Shown here piece by piece: positions 12,401-27,165 of a stretch of 64,000 nt of DNA (the first letter of the stretch is position 1; every line of letters starts with the position of its first letter). The position numbers were made by a program, and so were the translations under genes. The stretch is from Chionis minor (Eukaryota; Chordata; Aves; Charadriiformes; Chionididae), in the NCBI GenBank assembly GCA_013398295.1, contig VZSF01008985.1, positions 1 through 64,000 of the forward strand. The letters run 5' to 3'. Under the pieces are notes generated by a model. The model did not search any database and was not told the DNA's origin. It saw only the letters and a list, made by a program, of their open reading frames with translations.

Positions 12401-15400
12401 TAAAGAGTTGTTTGGTGCAAAATAGCTGGTACATAGAAAAAAAAATATTGCAGAAAAAATTATATTGGCTGTATACCCACCAGGAATTATCATGATACCA
12501 TACATACAGATTTACTTTGGTTTAAAAAGAAATAAAATCAATTTATTTCAGGGACAACCAGTTCAATAAAAAGAAAAGTTCAAGCAGATATTTTAACTTT
12601 TCTTGTGTAGTAATTGCAAACATTCTGCATTAACAGTCCATAACATCTCAGGTGAAAATGAGTGTGTTGTTGAGTTTTTTACTTGCTTGTTTCTTAATAT
12701 TCCACATACATGAATTGTTTTTTTTAAGGCAGGATTCATTGTTTTAAAACATTCACAGACATATAGGCTACTTCAATGCACAATATATGGTTTCATTTGC
12801 ACTTCTCTCACAGACCATTTTAGGTGGTTTAGTCAGGCTAGGTGAAAGAATAGTCTTGTGAAGTCCTCCAGTTGGTTCAGAAGTGACCGTTCTTATTCTG
12901 AATTATGTGAGAACATTTTTATTGGTCACCTAATCTCTGAAACCTTGGCAAATTGTAATCCAAGCTCATAAGGGCTGCATGAGTTTGTGTGATCTGTTCC
13001 TCACTGATGTTAGGTTTTCCACAGGCACTGGGGGAGGCTGGAGTTTTAACCGCATTTTTTCCATAATTAGCCAAACTTCTAACAGTTTTAATAATACCCC
13101 CTTTGCTGTCTGTGGACCAGCTATTTGCAGACCTCAAGACACTATGTGATTTCAGCAGGAGCTGTGGCTGTCAGATGGACTCCACTATTCAGTGCAACAG
13201 GCTTAGCTTTGGCCTCACTGATTTCTTTTATCTCTGGTAACTGCCAAACAAAGAGAATGCTATTTTATTTACTTTGATGAGATTTGAGATGCTGCAGGTG
13301 ATCTGAAGAGCCAGCAACAACTGGACTTTTAGGATTACAATCTAAAGTCATTGGACATGTTAGTTAAGTTCACTGATGTATTGTTAATCCAAATATTGTG
13401 TCATCGTAATTTTGAAATACAATCTATAGAAGATGAAGTGTAATGACTTTTCAAATACTTCTTTGGAATACTAATTTATAATCAAAGTAAGAGCTAAGAA
13501 ATGTGGAACAAAAAAGGTTTCAACCCAACTTTAACCAGGAGTCTGTCCCTCTTCATGTTGTTTTCTTGGATAAAAATGTTCAAACAAAACTGAAGACCAA
13601 AAGCATGCATGTTAAATATTGCCTTCTAAAACTCTGGTTCTGGTTCCAGCAGATTGATATTTATTATTTTATTTCAATCTCCATGATTTCAGATCTTTTG
13701 CTCTACTGATAACCTGTTAAACTTAACTTCCAGAAAAACATGAAAGTAAAACATTATTCTTAGGCAGATTGGGACAAATATTTTAACAGAGTAAATGAAA
13801 GGGATGTGGAGGTTTTGCTTTAAATTATGCATTTAAATTATGTCTTGCAGCTCAAATATGCATGAATAGGCAATAATGGACATTTAGGTAAAATACGAAG
13901 TTTTATCCGTATCTAGACAGACAACATACTTTTGTTTGATTATCACAAAATCATACTGGAAAAGTTTCACATGTTTATTAGTTTTTTTATACATTGGTTT
14001 GACAAAATAGGTAATCTGAGAACTAGAGAGAAAAACCAATGTGCTAATAGACAGTCCTTCAGACCAAAAACATAGTCTGTGTACCAAGATGAGCAGATTC
14101 TGAAATCTAAAATCATTAAAAACAGATGGATCAACACTGTTAGATATGCAGTCTTTAAAATTCAGTTTTTATCTTTGGAACTGCAAGTGACTTGTATGGA
14201 TGGGGGTAATGAAGTCTATCATATCAGTAATTTGTTTATAAATAGGACTACTAAATTCTTGTGTCAACAGCTATGTCTGAGCTTGTCCTATGGATACACA
14301 TTACTGCTAGTGAAGAGAAATAAGGACTTGTAGAATGCAATTCATCTCAGCAATGTGGGACATATATAAGGACAAAGTGAACAGCTAACTCCCTAGAAGG
14401 ATTCACTTCTGTTTTGTAGAGAGATCAGACAGCTAGATCATATCGATATATATGAGACTTCTGAAGTAGCATGTCCTGTCTCTAATGTCAGATTTTATAA
14501 GTTGTTAGTCATATATCTGCTTCTTTAGGAAAATAAAATGTTTAGGTTTTTTGAAGCTGTAATATAAGGACAATGTCATTAACCTGTCCTCTAAATGTGG
14601 TCCTGAGGTCTTAGTGAGAAATGCTACGAATGAAAGTATTCTATAAATGCAAAAGTGAAAGCAGAACCCAATCTTCTGACTTCAGCTGTGCAAGTATTGC
14701 CAAATGCCTGCTTCCCTGGAAGCTTTAACAGCAACCCTGGCAGTTTTTAATGCACTTGACTGAAAACAATTGAAATTGTAATGGAATTGCAATTGCTACA
14801 AAAGCTTGAGTTACCACTGCAATTTCTGATAGCAATTTCCTTGGTGCTTAGTGAGGTTTTGAAAAGTACTTTACTTGCAATTAATAGAAATAATGGTGTG
14901 TCTTGATTTGTCCTTTGGCCTAAAACCAAAACAGTCTTGACTCTGATTGACATATATTCTAATAACATTCTAATGAATGTTAAATACTACTTTTTTCTTT
15001 TTAAATTAAGTAAATAGGGTTGAACGTCTTCATTAGTACAAGACATGAAGCATGCAATTATTTGGCTAGCAAGTAAATAGTAACTGGCAAATGGTCTAGA
15101 CAATCTGGAGCTCAGATATTTGGACCTTCCTGGTGGTCCCAGAGTCTGCAGTGAAGACTGAATGGCGTAGGGACTGAACTATTCTTGCAGCTGAGTGGGT
15201 GGTTCTCTGCAGCTCAGAGCTAAGACAAATAACTAGCAAAGGCAGGAAAATATTTACTGCCACTACCCACTACACATACTGCCCCCATACATAATGTACT
15301 GGCATTGTGGCTGAAAATAACTTTACTGGCTCAAAGACTATCAAAGTAGCACATTCTCCATCAATAATACAAGATGTTTGTAGACCAAACAACATGGAAA

Positions 15401-18089
15401 CCTCTCATCTAACATCATAACCACATCTGTGTTACCACATTCATTATAGGAGTCAGAGCATATGTTCATCTTCTCTAAACTCAGGCACCTGTAATGTTTA
15501 AATTAATAGTATGGCCTTACTAAGCTGCTCATGCAGTCAGTGGAAAAGGATGGGCCTTTCCAGAGCACAATGCTGATATTAAGTAGACTAAATTACTCTC
15601 TGGAGAGGCATATTTATTTCCATTAACTGTTAGGAATTTATTTACTGGGTATGTAGCTTGAGTGCCTCTGATAAGTTCTTACTTGGGGTGGAATGATTCT
15701 GAATCCACGACTCAAAAAAATATTGAGGAGGGTATAAAGAAAATGATAAAACATCCAAGATCTGGAAGACTGAATTGGTCTCCTGTATTCAGCACTCAGA
15801 AAAAAATGTTTTCTTTTTTTTCCCCTTGAGGTTGCTCTGAAATTCAATCCAATATTAGTGCTGGGTATGACAACCTTCAGCCAGTTAAACATACCATGTT
15901 TAACATAAAGCACTTGATTTGTCTTAGCAACTGAATTGTTGAGTTTTATTTTTAAACAAAGTCTTCTGTTATAGGAGGTCATATGTGAAAAAATACAAGT
16001 TTCTAATCCGTACAAAAACCAATTAAATCTATATTTAAGCTAACTTCATTGTCTTTTCTTCTGATGAAAATCACTCTGGACATAGCAAGTCAAACAATAA
16101 TGTTTAACTGTTCTGAGTGCTTCTTCTCACCTTTTAGAATGAGATTGAGTCTGTCTCAACCATACATACATTGGCATTTAGGAACCTATAACTCATCTAA
16201 ATTCCAAACAATAAATCGGTGATTACTGTATTCAATTAATCAAGAAATGTCATTGGATCTTATACCATATCCTGAAAGGTATAGCCAATCTTTGGATTAA
16301 AAAAGTAAAAATTGTCCTTGGAAGCGGGAACCAGAACCTTGGAGTCTTCCCTCCAAAACAATGGACTAACTGTTCGCTAGAGTCAAACACATGTTTGCTC
16401 ATTTGGCAGCACAAGCCCTCTCTGTCTTCACTGACCTGCCTGTACCAACTGAGTCACACCCTGCCTCATAAAAGAAGTTCATACTGATTTCACTGGAGTC
16501 TCCTAATAAGCGGTTAATGATAGATAAGGATATCTTAATCAGAATAAGGAAAGTTAAAAGCTGAATTTCGGAATGTGTCCTCACTTTATATATATATAAA
16601 AATAATAAAATTCTAAAATTATAGAACAGTTTTTATGAAGCCCACTGCTAAAGGTTCCAAATCTCGTACGCTGGAGTATCTGACTAGCTGTTACTGTTAC
16701 TGACATTTAAGAACTTTGTGGTCTTTGTTTTAAAGCACAAGTATATATTTATGTATTTACACACTTGAGCTACACCATCAAAGGCATCTTTGTAAGCTAC
16801 AATTTTTAGTAAAAATAAATTAAAATTGTTCTGAATGCTACTGAAATAACAAACTGAGGCAATCCATCTGGAATTCATTTTACTTCATATTACGGTTTTT
16901 GTGTTACTGCTGTCCAATTTGACATCGAAAAGCACAAAAAATAACATTGACATAAGGATATAGTTATGTTTATACGTACAGAAGCGGATTTTTTTCTCTG
17001 TTATTTTCAGAGTAGTATCCTTAGAATTGGCACCCTCAACTGGCTTTTAGAAAAAATCCCTGTAGCAAGCATGTTAAAAAGCAGCAGCAAAACCTATGAA
17101 ATGAAAAAGCTGTCAGTTCAGCTACTGTTTGTAGTCAAGTACTTCTGTTGTACCCAATGGGAGGCTGGGAGGTTGGAACTGGGAGACATGCTTTCCCAGA
17201 CATGCTTTGAGCAAAAAGGTAGAATATATGTCTGCTGGCTGCATCAATGCTTTTTTTTCTTAGAATCCATTAAGTCATGCCCATTAAAGTCAGTAGGGGT
17301 TTTTTTCTTTGATATGCCCAATCTGTCTCCATCAAAGCAGAATAAAATTTGCTTTTCCTTTTTTTATTTCCTGATGTCACATTTGATACACTTATATAAT
17401 GTATATTTTTAAAAAACATCTTGGAATCTTAGCCTTCACAGTGGCTGCAGCTGTAAGATCATTAGGTGTCTGAAAGAAAGAACAGAAAGGAGAAGGCAAT
17501 TAGATCACTGTTCAGTAAGGATTTGGCAGAACTTAGAGACGATCTAAGTATAACTCAAAGCTAAATGAAAATTTGTTTTCAATAAGGGTACTAATACCAA
17601 GTATGGGAATAAAAGATTATTAATAACAATAGATTTATACAAGAGAGATATCTTTACTTGATTCAGGAAAAAAAACCCAAGGAGTTTGATAACCACAAGT
17701 CAGAAGCAATCTTCTTCAACCCAAACTAGAGGCTTATTCAGCTATCTGTATGGCTTCCAGTTCATTCAAGAGACAAAATAGGTATTTCATTTTATTCCAA
17801 ATATGTCTATGTGTATATATATATAGGTACATATGTATGAAGTGATTTACTCTTCACATATGCTTTTGTCTTCCTACTGATTGTTTGGAACTTAAAAGGC
17901 TACTTTATACTAGATGTCTACATTCTCCTTTGCTAAATTTAGGTGGAGTACTTTTTCAACTTAAAGCAAAAAAACCAGTCCTTAAAACATGGAGTTAAAT
18001 CCACAGCAAGATGACACTGAAAACAGCTTCATCAAAGATAAATGTACTTACTTGTACTAATTTATTGTTATTTGGTATATGATTCATTT

Positions 18090-18650
18090 CTTCAGACAGA
18101 TGAAATGTAGTAGAGCAAATGTGTCTAGACTTCAGTAAAATATTTAATATAGTACTATGAGATGCTATTAGTCAGCTAAAGTTTATGGTTGGGCAGGTAT
18201 TAACACACACCTTATAAAATAAATAAAGGAAAGAGAGTAACTGGGCTTGAAGAAGGGCCTTTATTTGGAATTCCAGAGGGTTATTCATGGAATGCATCTT
18301 ATTTAATAGACTCATTTATGGTCTTGGCATAAAAACAAGCAGTGTGCTAATGAAATTAGCAGATAATGCACAAAATAGATGACCTTAAGGAAAAAGTGTT
18401 AGACTGAAATAAATGGAATGAAATTTTAATAGTACTGAATGCTTGGTGGTGAACATAAAGGTCCCTAATAAATGACTCCATTTAAAAGCTGCAGCCAAGA
18501 TTTTGGGGACCCACAGGGAAGAATAAAACAGAAGTCTAAGGGCTGGTCCCAGAGAGATCATTAGCTAGACAGCAGAATGGCCATGAAGAGAAAAAAGGGT
18601 TCCTAAAATCTATTAAGCAAACGGAATTGTGAAATACTAATATATGAGGC
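18090..18650 (+). mobile_element. Ancient CR1-like LINE fossil, reverse-transcriptase region
   Basis: No long ORF survives, but two reverse-transcriptase landmarks remain in order on the + strand. At 18128-18154 the bases read DFSKIFNIV, matching the DFSKAFDxV motif of CR1 enzymes. At 18353-18367 they read K-L-A-D-N in place of K-F-A-D-D, the catalytic site. The landmarks are about 75 codons apart, shorter than I expect for the family, so internal sequence has been lost. Following bases (ATGAAATTTTAATAGTACTG) also resemble the conserved segment after the catalytic site. The decay suggests an insertion far older than the other sense CR1s here. Both boundaries are approximate. Confidence 0.72.
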
Positions 18651-21600
18651 ATGGGTAGGGCTGCTTACAGATGCCAGCCCAACACTAGTGAGGAAGCTGA
18701 GCACAACGTGCCATGTCAAGACTTAAGACAAGCTTCATTTTTACCTACCAGGGCCAAGCCCATGGACCAGGACTCCAAATGAGAAGGCAGAAATCTTATG
18801 CAGCTCTGTAAAACTTCTTCAGCTTCCTATTTCTGATGCCAGAAGCCAGAGCAAAGCTCTGTGAACACGTGGTGTCCCTGCTGCGGCTCAGGAGCCAGTT
18901 ACTGACTTTTACTGAAGAAAAAAACTAAAGTAGGATGATCTGAAAGAATTCACAGGTTGGTGGTGCACATGGCTTGTGGAGTACAGTACAAGTGTGTGGT
19001 GCAGTGTCCTCTCCTTTCCTTCCACACACATGATCTCCCACTTATCACAGCTCATGCCATTGAAAAATCCTCTTTGAATCATCTAGATTCTCCATATTCT
19101 TTAGTTTTCTACATTAGTAAACTGAGAAAAAAGAAAATATTTTCTTTCAGAGGAGTATTCAAACTTTAACAGTTGGAAGTGTGCAGTGGGAATATTTGCA
19201 TTTTATTAATAGTTAGAAATATTGAAGACAATAATATCTTGGAGCTGATATTTAGCCCAGATTAATAATGTCATTTTCCTCTTACTTAAGATTACTCACT
19301 GTGACTTTTTATTTGTCCTTATCTGAATGTAGTTAAAAGTGATCTAGTTATAAAGGACCTAGTTAAATGTAACACAACAGAGAGTTGGGAAAGATTTTAC
19401 ATTCCCAAATAATAAGAAATAGTAGGTGAATATGAAGATGAATGTACAATATTGTTTAAAATTATATCTTCACCATAAGGTGGAAGCACATTGAAAAGAT
19501 TATGTACTTTTGGCAATCTACAGGACTGAATGTTTTACTTATACAACTGAATGTACTAATAGAATTAGCTACAATTAATGCTATTAGTACTTATTAACGA
19601 ATGATAACCGCAATCCATTTCATGCTTTTAGATGTGTATTATGTACTAAGACTATGGGCAATACATGTACTATGTCACTTGGTCAGTATTAGAAATAGTC
19701 ACAGTTCCTGAAAAATCAGATTTTTGCCAGGGTCAGCAGAAAAATACCAGTCAAGATAAGCAAACGATTTAACTTAAAACTAATCTTGCATTTTCTTTTT
19801 AGTATCAGAAAAATATTTCAGAACAATTAGCTAAATGTACTTGAGGCAGTGGAAGACATATCTGTAAACCTCTTGTGGGGCTAATTAACTCCTTTGTGTT
19901 ACTTTGATGTGGTTTTGTAGTTTAGATTGTTAAATTTTGGATTATGCAATTCAGCATGTCTACATTATAGAGTGGAAAATGTAGCACTATGCCTACAGCA
20001 AAAAGTGAGTGAGGATATATTGGCATGGTAAAGCTGATCCCGTAGCACACTCAAGCTTATTATTCATTTCTTAAGCAAGAAAAGATGGCTTTTGCAAATA
20101 AGATGGTGATTTATCACATAGTGAAGCAAGAAGGCAAAGGTTAGAAACGATATATGAAAATGAAACTCTTTCATGCTTTAGTTGAGTAAGAGGTTGGCAG
20201 AGTTATACTATTATGGTTTATAATATGGATTATACTAATATACACAAAAAAGGGAAAAGCTTGAAATTCTAAATAATGTATTCATAATAACAGCAATCAT
20301 TTGAAGATTACTCCTTAAGGAGACATAGTATACAGCTCCCTCCCCTGCCCCAAACCCACATCCTTTCAATATGCCGAGCAGCATATCTGAAGTTCTGCTC
20401 TAAACAGGAACCCCCACATCAGTTCATAACCTTAACACTTCTGAATGTATGGGACACTGATGACAGAAGGAAGAAACATTGAAGCAAAATTCTGACTACA
20501 ACCTTTAGATTCTGTTCTTGGCTTTAGAACAAGTCACAGTTGCTAAGTTACTTATAAAAGTTAACATATTTTTCGTGCAACTGTACCATTTTCCCTAGGG
20601 ACCAGAGTTTACGCCTATGTGTAATATCATATGCTTTATGAACACACACCTACTGTAGAATATGTGCTTATCTGATGAGGAGACCATGCTGGGTAAAAGT
20701 GACGTATATTGTTTCACTGACTTCAATGTAATTACAATTTCCATGATTTGAACCAATTATTTCATATATTTTCACTGTGATGACACATTAGATCCTAGAA
20801 CCTTTCCCATGACACAGGTTTCTTGTGGGCTGCACATGCTCTCAGAATGAGATTTGTATTAATTCAAATAAAAGAAGTTCCTTAATTTTGCATTCCATTC
20901 TCAAGCACTTCCAGGATTAAACAAGATTATTATTATTATCAAGCTATGTGGTCAGCCTAAGCATGTCAAAGAAGGTTCTAACTAGATTTTAATTAACAGA
21001 TTACAGATGTGCTTTTCTTAAGCGGTTGTTGCTGGTAACTGAAATTAGCACTGCTCATTAACATCACTGTGGTAACATTATGGGTGCTCGTTATTGCCCC
21101 TTGGCTATGCTGCAGCAAGTGAAGGTTTCCCTAGTATTTCTTCAAATTCAAAGGCAAAGAACTCTTATTGTATGTGTGAGATGCTTGGGACAACAGAAAC
21201 TCTTCTCACTTGGGTCTCTCACTTCTGCTATAGTATATCAGTTAAGTAAGAATTATTCTATTCTGGAACAGAAGAGACATGCAATAAATTACTAAACTAT
21301 CCAAACTAAAACAAATCTAGTGGGGATAAATTTAGTAAAGATCACATATAATTTTAAAAAGGAAATCCAGAGCACAAACACCCACTGAAGCATTGACCTC
21401 TGATTATCCCTAGTATTTAAATTTTTTATGTTCTTCTTGGCAACTGTGAAAACTAACACTCTTCCAAATAATATTTGGGCATGGTTCAGGAGACAGTACA
21501 AGGACCATTCTACATAGGGGAGGTTGGATGACGTTATGTTGCTTGGAGATGAAGACAGTGGAACAGTTTAGCTTTATGGATGTATGCCATGTGGCCTCTG

Positions 21601-24600
21601 AGCCATAAAATGGTTTTATTTAGTAATACTTATGCAGCCAAGGAGGCCGTAGTCTTTCACGCAAACAGGGCCTATTACAGCATTAATACTTCTCAAACAG
21701 AAGAGGCGACTGTAGACTGTACAGGTTGTGTTGTAATTGCCTCAGCTACAGCTCTTTGTTATTGATGTTATTTGTTAACTTATTTAAGAATGAGTGGCTA
21801 AATGCAATCTAGATAATGCCGACAAGTACTGAATATAATTCACTGGTTTTCTTCTATAAGAAGACTGCTAACAGAGAGTTGTTCATTATGTTCACTTCTT
21901 AGTACAAATGAATTTTAATTCAGTCTATGAAAACTATCTCTTGGTTTATTCATCTATGTTCCATAATTGAACGGAATGCAGAATAGAGAAAACATGATTG
22001 AGTGACTTTCCTCCATAAATTTTTATTAAATATCATAAATATTTTTGCCATGATGATGAAAGTCATCCTTGATTCCAGACATTGTAATTTATTATGCTAT
22101 AGTTTCCTGCATCCATCAGCATGCAACAGAAATAACACCTTTTTGAGCTTTTTGATCACGTGAAAACATTTGTCAAGTTGACATTTTGGCTACTTCACAA
22201 AAATGCATTAAGTCCATCAACAGGGCATAAAAAAGGTATAAAGTAAAGCTCTTCTTTTGCCATTCTGAGAAACATGATTAATGGGATATAGCCTAATTTG
22301 ATTAGTCTATGCATTCATAGTATCTCATACTTGACATTTGTGGCTAGTTGCTTCTTTTATGAGAATTTTTCTTATAGCATTTATGTACAAAAGGGAATTA
22401 ATCATCTTCCCAGTTAGTCACCTTTTTGTCACTTACCCACCAGAAAGCCTGGGCTTTCCAGGGAGTGTTTCCACTAAACACTCTTTCTGCCATAATATTT
22501 GGTTTCTCCACCACACACTCAGTTTTCATCTCTCTTGGCAAAACTATTTTTCGTTCTACAGCTTCTATGGAGTGTAATGTTAACAAAGTATTTGAACTGA
22601 AAAAGCCTTGCTAGTCTATTTTTCATTTCACATGTAATGAAAATAATTTGAATTTGAATTGACACACATGCACTAATGGTCTTCATGGAGGGGGCCGGGA
22701 AAGCAAGTGTCAGCAACGCTGGAATCCTATACTTGCGTTTGACAAACAGCTTCAGTGTTCAGTGATAGATTATATGGCTTGAGTACATGCCTGGAAGCAG
22801 TAAAGAGTGAAAAGTGGTGAGTTAAACTACAATAAATGAAAGCATCCACCTAGGCAGAAGCCAAATGGTCACCTTTAAACCATTATTTTACCTCTTGACT
22901 CCAACTGTGGATAATCCCACAGAAGAAAAATGCTCACAGAGAAGTGCAGAAGAGGCAAAAGAACCAGTAAAGGTCTATGACCACCTCTGAAGCTCTCACT
23001 GGGGCCTCCTCAGCCTTTGACTCTGCTCCCATTCCAGGTGCATCAGCATCAGCACTGCAGGTTGTGCTCTTTCCACACTAACAACAGTCTCTGGGGCTGG
23101 CACACACAGAAGAACAAAGAGAAGCTGCTGCATGATGTGCTGTTGGCCACATCCCTATAATGAAAGAAAAAAGGGCTATGGACTTTTCAAAATCTGTTAT
23201 AAAACTAAACAGAGAAAATTAATGTGTGGCTCACTAACTAGTTCTGAAGGAAAGAAGAGATCTTTACAGAAACAGTAAGGAAATTATCTGTGTTTTAAGT
23301 TTCATGAGGGAAGACATTAAACACTTCCATGTTGTGAGGGTGGAACAGAGTGTTTATAACTATGAAGTGAGCTCATTAAAATCTGCCACTGAATCTGTCT
23401 TAAAATATGTGCCATTGTACCTCTAAGTGAGGATGCTTGTTAGTAGTAATAATTATTGCTCACAGCACTAATAATGGATGCTTTCCCAGTAGTCAGTGCA
23501 AGTTCTTTTCAAGACATGAAAAGTTGTAGTCTCGATCATCTTCTTGCCTTTTTCCCCTTGCTTTTTCAAAGGCAACTTCCCTCTCCCTGCCTTGAAGCTG
23601 AGAGGCTCCTTTCTTTTGAACTTGTAGGTGAATAAAATACCTGGCACGCAACCTGCCAACCATAGATCAGCTTCCAGTTTCAAGGTAGACTTTTAAATAA
23701 GCTGGAATACTTTCAGAGTTTGTTAGCTCACCAAGTCTAAAAGGCAGATTCCTATGTGCTGAGTGCTGTGTAGACCTGAGTAATTATCTAGCACAGCAAC
23801 CCTATTGTTGCCGTGTAATTAATTGATTTTCTGAGCAGTGCTGTTGGTGCCTGTTTAACATAATCCTAGATACTTAATATGTCTTAACCATTACCAAATC
23901 TTTTTTTTTTCCCATGCTCTTTCCTCAAGGAAATCAGCACAAAACTGGAGATTCTCAGCAGCTCTGAAAGTAACACCTGCTCTCTCCAACCAAATATAGA
24001 CTGAAGTGCCAAAATGTGAAGATCAGATTTAAAATGCTGGGGCTTTTTCCTACTCAGGTGCCACTATCCATACCATAAGCCACTATATCATTTCCTGTGC
24101 ACACATAATCAAGCAAACCCTAATAAGCTCCTATTGACAGTAACAGACAAGAGACTTTACTGAAGATAAGGCAGTGCATGTTTTAATGTCATTATTGCAT
24201 TTTTAATTGAAATTGGTCTCCCCTTAATATGCCACACTTAACCTCTAGGTACAATACAGTGTACAAGAGTTTTGAGACAGTCGCGCATTAAAGGTGTGTA
24301 GTTAGGCATAAAGCCAAAGCTAAGTGCTCCTATGTCTTGTGGAGAAGAGTATCCTCCAAGGAATGCAAATATTTGTATTCATAAGGTATCCTTAGTAGGA
24401 AGTGATTCAGCCTTCAACAACCTCCAATTCTTCAGAAGGAGGAAACAGATATTTTATAATGTTAATGAATGATTAGTATGCTATTTCTACTGATTTGTAT
24501 GTATGAGTACATAAATAAGCACTCTAGTACCACCATCTTTCCTTGTTTAAAGGAAAGTTTAACAACCTTAAACTAATACTTGCAAATCATTGAGCTTGAT

Positions 24601-25050
24601 GCGGATTTCCTATTAGTTGGTTTGTGTGAAAAAATATGTGATGTGTATAGATCTGTCTGTTGTTCACTATTCACCATTTTAAAAAGGGAAAAATAAAACA
24701 AAAAAAGCAAGTCCCAGTTTTCACACCTGTTACCCATGGAAAAAGCAACCAAAAAATTACTTTCAATGGTTCAAAATTTTGTTAGATACAGGTTTGCTGT
24801 TCATCAGCAAGATTCCAGATGTCTCCAGTCTCTTCTGTGTGAGTTTTGCTTCTGTCAGAAAGCAACTTTGCACATAACTAGTCATAATTTTAGAAGTTCA
24901 ATTGCTAATGTCAAAATTAATTTATAAAAGGAACAAAAGCTAACATACCGTGTAACTAAGCACTGCTGAATTTAAATAGTCAAATACATGTGTCAAATCA
25001 TGAACTCAGATTAAAAATCAGAAAAGCTAACATAAATTTATTTTGAAAAT

Positions 25051-25107
25051 ATGAAATGAAACGAAATGAAATTAAATGAAATGAAATGAGATGAGATGAA
25101 GTGAAAT
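25051..25107. repeat. (ATGAA)n pentanucleotide microsatellite, about 11 imperfect copies
   Basis: The units read ATGAA with variants ACGAA, ATTAA, ATGAG and GTGAA. Interruptions in about half of the copies suggest an ageing array. Confidence 0.95.
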
Positions 25108-26776
25108 TTGATTGTTTTTTTTTTAGGGATTTTTTGCTTTAAGGTCTTCATGGTTCTGCCACGTTCAACATCTTCTCCACAGTCACAAGAGAAACTTGCA
25201 GTTTAAAAACATTAGCCTCTCACACACTCAACATTCCAATTGCAAGGACTTTCAGAAAAGTCATTGCTGCAACAGTCACACTGAAATTATGAAAGCTAAC
25301 ACTGTTGTAAAACAGGTTATAAATTGAGTATAAGCAGTATACTACACCTGTGCTGGAAATTTTAGTCTATGTGAGTACAACAACCCATAAGAGTCTCCTA
25401 ACACAAAGTTCAAAAAGTTAGGAAGGTCTAGTTTTACGGAAAACATAAGACAGCCTTCATGTCACTTAACAGTTTGTGACCGGACTCTGGTTACAGTAAA
25501 ATGGGAGATATAACCAGTTTTTTAAAAAATGAAATATTTTTTTTTATTTCATTGATGAATATTTGCATTATATATATTCCATTGACCCCTGCTAAAAATC
25601 AAAGTATAAACATCCTATATCTGCCTGGTCATCTGAAGAACAGCTGCAAAATAACAGAAATTATGATTTGAAAAGAAACCAAAGTATTGACACATCAATA
25701 TACATATTATCTTTCTAATCCATATGTACCAGAAGTGTAGTGAAATAACATGGAGTAGAACATTACAGTTTTATCACACCATTAGTCACGACATAGTGCC
25801 ATGCATTATCATAAACATTTAAGATAATTCTCTTACTAGAAATACTTCAAAGTGAAAAGAAGTTTTGAATATTACTGCACTCCTTTGCATCTTGTACTGA
25901 ATGCTAAGTGCCTGGTTCCTCAAGGAATTAGAGGTATTTAACAGGAGTGAAGATAAGGCTAGGTAAAAAACAATTCTATCCTTTCAGAAGAAGTATTTCG
26001 CAGTACTGCTGATGGTGTTATTCAACCAGTGCGTCTATTGAACCATTATTTAAATTTGCAAGATATTATTCACAACTAACAACACAAAGAAAAATCCCAT
26101 ACATCTATAAGTGAAAATCTTTCCAGTTAAGAAGAAAAGACATAAAGCAGGCATTGTCTTTCTCTTAGTTCTGTATGTCATTTCTAAAAAAGATTGAATA
26201 ATAGAAATTCATGCTAAAACTAGTCTTTTGTTACAATACGAAGACTCTACAGTGCAGGAAAAATTATAAACTTTTTTGGTCTGTTTCTCAATCAAAGGAC
26301 ATATCACTTACTATATATTACTGCAACATTCCAAGCATTAAATTAAATTATAGACAATAGAATCAAGTACAGTTTACATCTGTGGGGCATTAAAAATGAG
26401 GCACGTTCAGCAGTTTATTTATTCCCAGTAGAAATATCCCTGTTATAATAGTACTCTTAAAACATTCTTTCCTACCAGACTTTGCTGTTTCAAATGCATT
26501 CCTCAGGCAATGTACATATTTAGTTTTTAAATGTGACATGTAGAAATCAACCTTGATTTTCTTGGATGGGTTGACTTTCTTTAGTTGTGCTACAGTTTAG
26601 GTAACCTTATCACTCCCAAGTTCTAACCTTGCTACTGGACCTATACAAACAGCCTGAAGCATGCTTATTCAACGGAGCTGCAAATAAGCACCAAAGGTCC
26701 ACCTGTGTTAATATGTTTTGAAGGTTTCTGCCACTTATTACACATGATTAATGTGTAAGGAGAGGCCAAAAACTGT

Positions 26777-26838
26777 GGAGACTGAACCCGCAACCTTTAG
26801 TCTAAACACGTGATTCTGTACCATCTGAACTTAAAATT
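26777..26838 (-). mobile_element. tRNA-derived SINE remnant or tRNA pseudogene (possible)
   Basis: On the minus strand the sequence reads AAGTTCAGATGGTACAGA, resembling a pol III A box, then about 22 bases later GGTTGCGGGTTCAGTCTCC, resembling a B box. The spacing fits a tRNA head. Clean acceptor stem pairing is absent, so it is not a working tRNA gene. A decayed SINE head is the likeliest reading. Confidence 0.5.
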
Positions 26839-27071
26839 AAACTGTTAGTTCAATATCATTAGAGTTCACTGCAGTCATAAAAGAAAGAGCTATAAAAATT
26901 ACTGGTAGGTTTGGATGCACATTTCTAAATATATACTAAAATGGCTTGGTAAATCAGAATTATTTTGGATTTTAATAGTAGGCATTATATCTACTTGTTC
27001 CTAACACTGGAAAATTCTTTCTGTAATTTAGATCAGCAGACTGTGTAAATGAATCAGAAACAGAAACGTAG

Positions 27072-27165
27072 TGCATCTAGGGCCAAGATTCTACACAGGT
27101 ATAAATAAGAGAAAGTTCATTTATGCCAGTGGAAATAGGCTAACTGAAATGAGTTTGACTTGCCC
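27072..27165. repeat. Ancient dispersed repeat remnant (possible)
   Basis: The wording AGGGCCAAGATTCTACACAG, then ATTTATGCCAGTGGAAATAG, resembles an old amniote repeat in which GGGCCAGATTCT is followed by a block such as TACACCAGTGTAAAT. This is resemblance by eye only. Confidence 0.3.

Noticed and set aside
15638..16015. 125-codon open frame on the minus strand
   Set aside because: No family resemblance, no codon bias and no flanking splice signals in register. It is most likely chance, though an uncatalogued repeat cannot be excluded.
16966..17412. The longest open frame that is not a repeat or exon, 148 codons on the + strand
   Set aside because: It has no recognisable domain, is rich in F, L and S from T-rich DNA, has no splice or promoter context, and lies inside an intron. 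A frame of this length is expected by chance in 64 kb.
26777..26838. A functional tRNA gene
   Set aside because: The A- and B-like boxes are degenerate and I cannot pair a proper acceptor stem. It is kept only as a SINE-like remnant.
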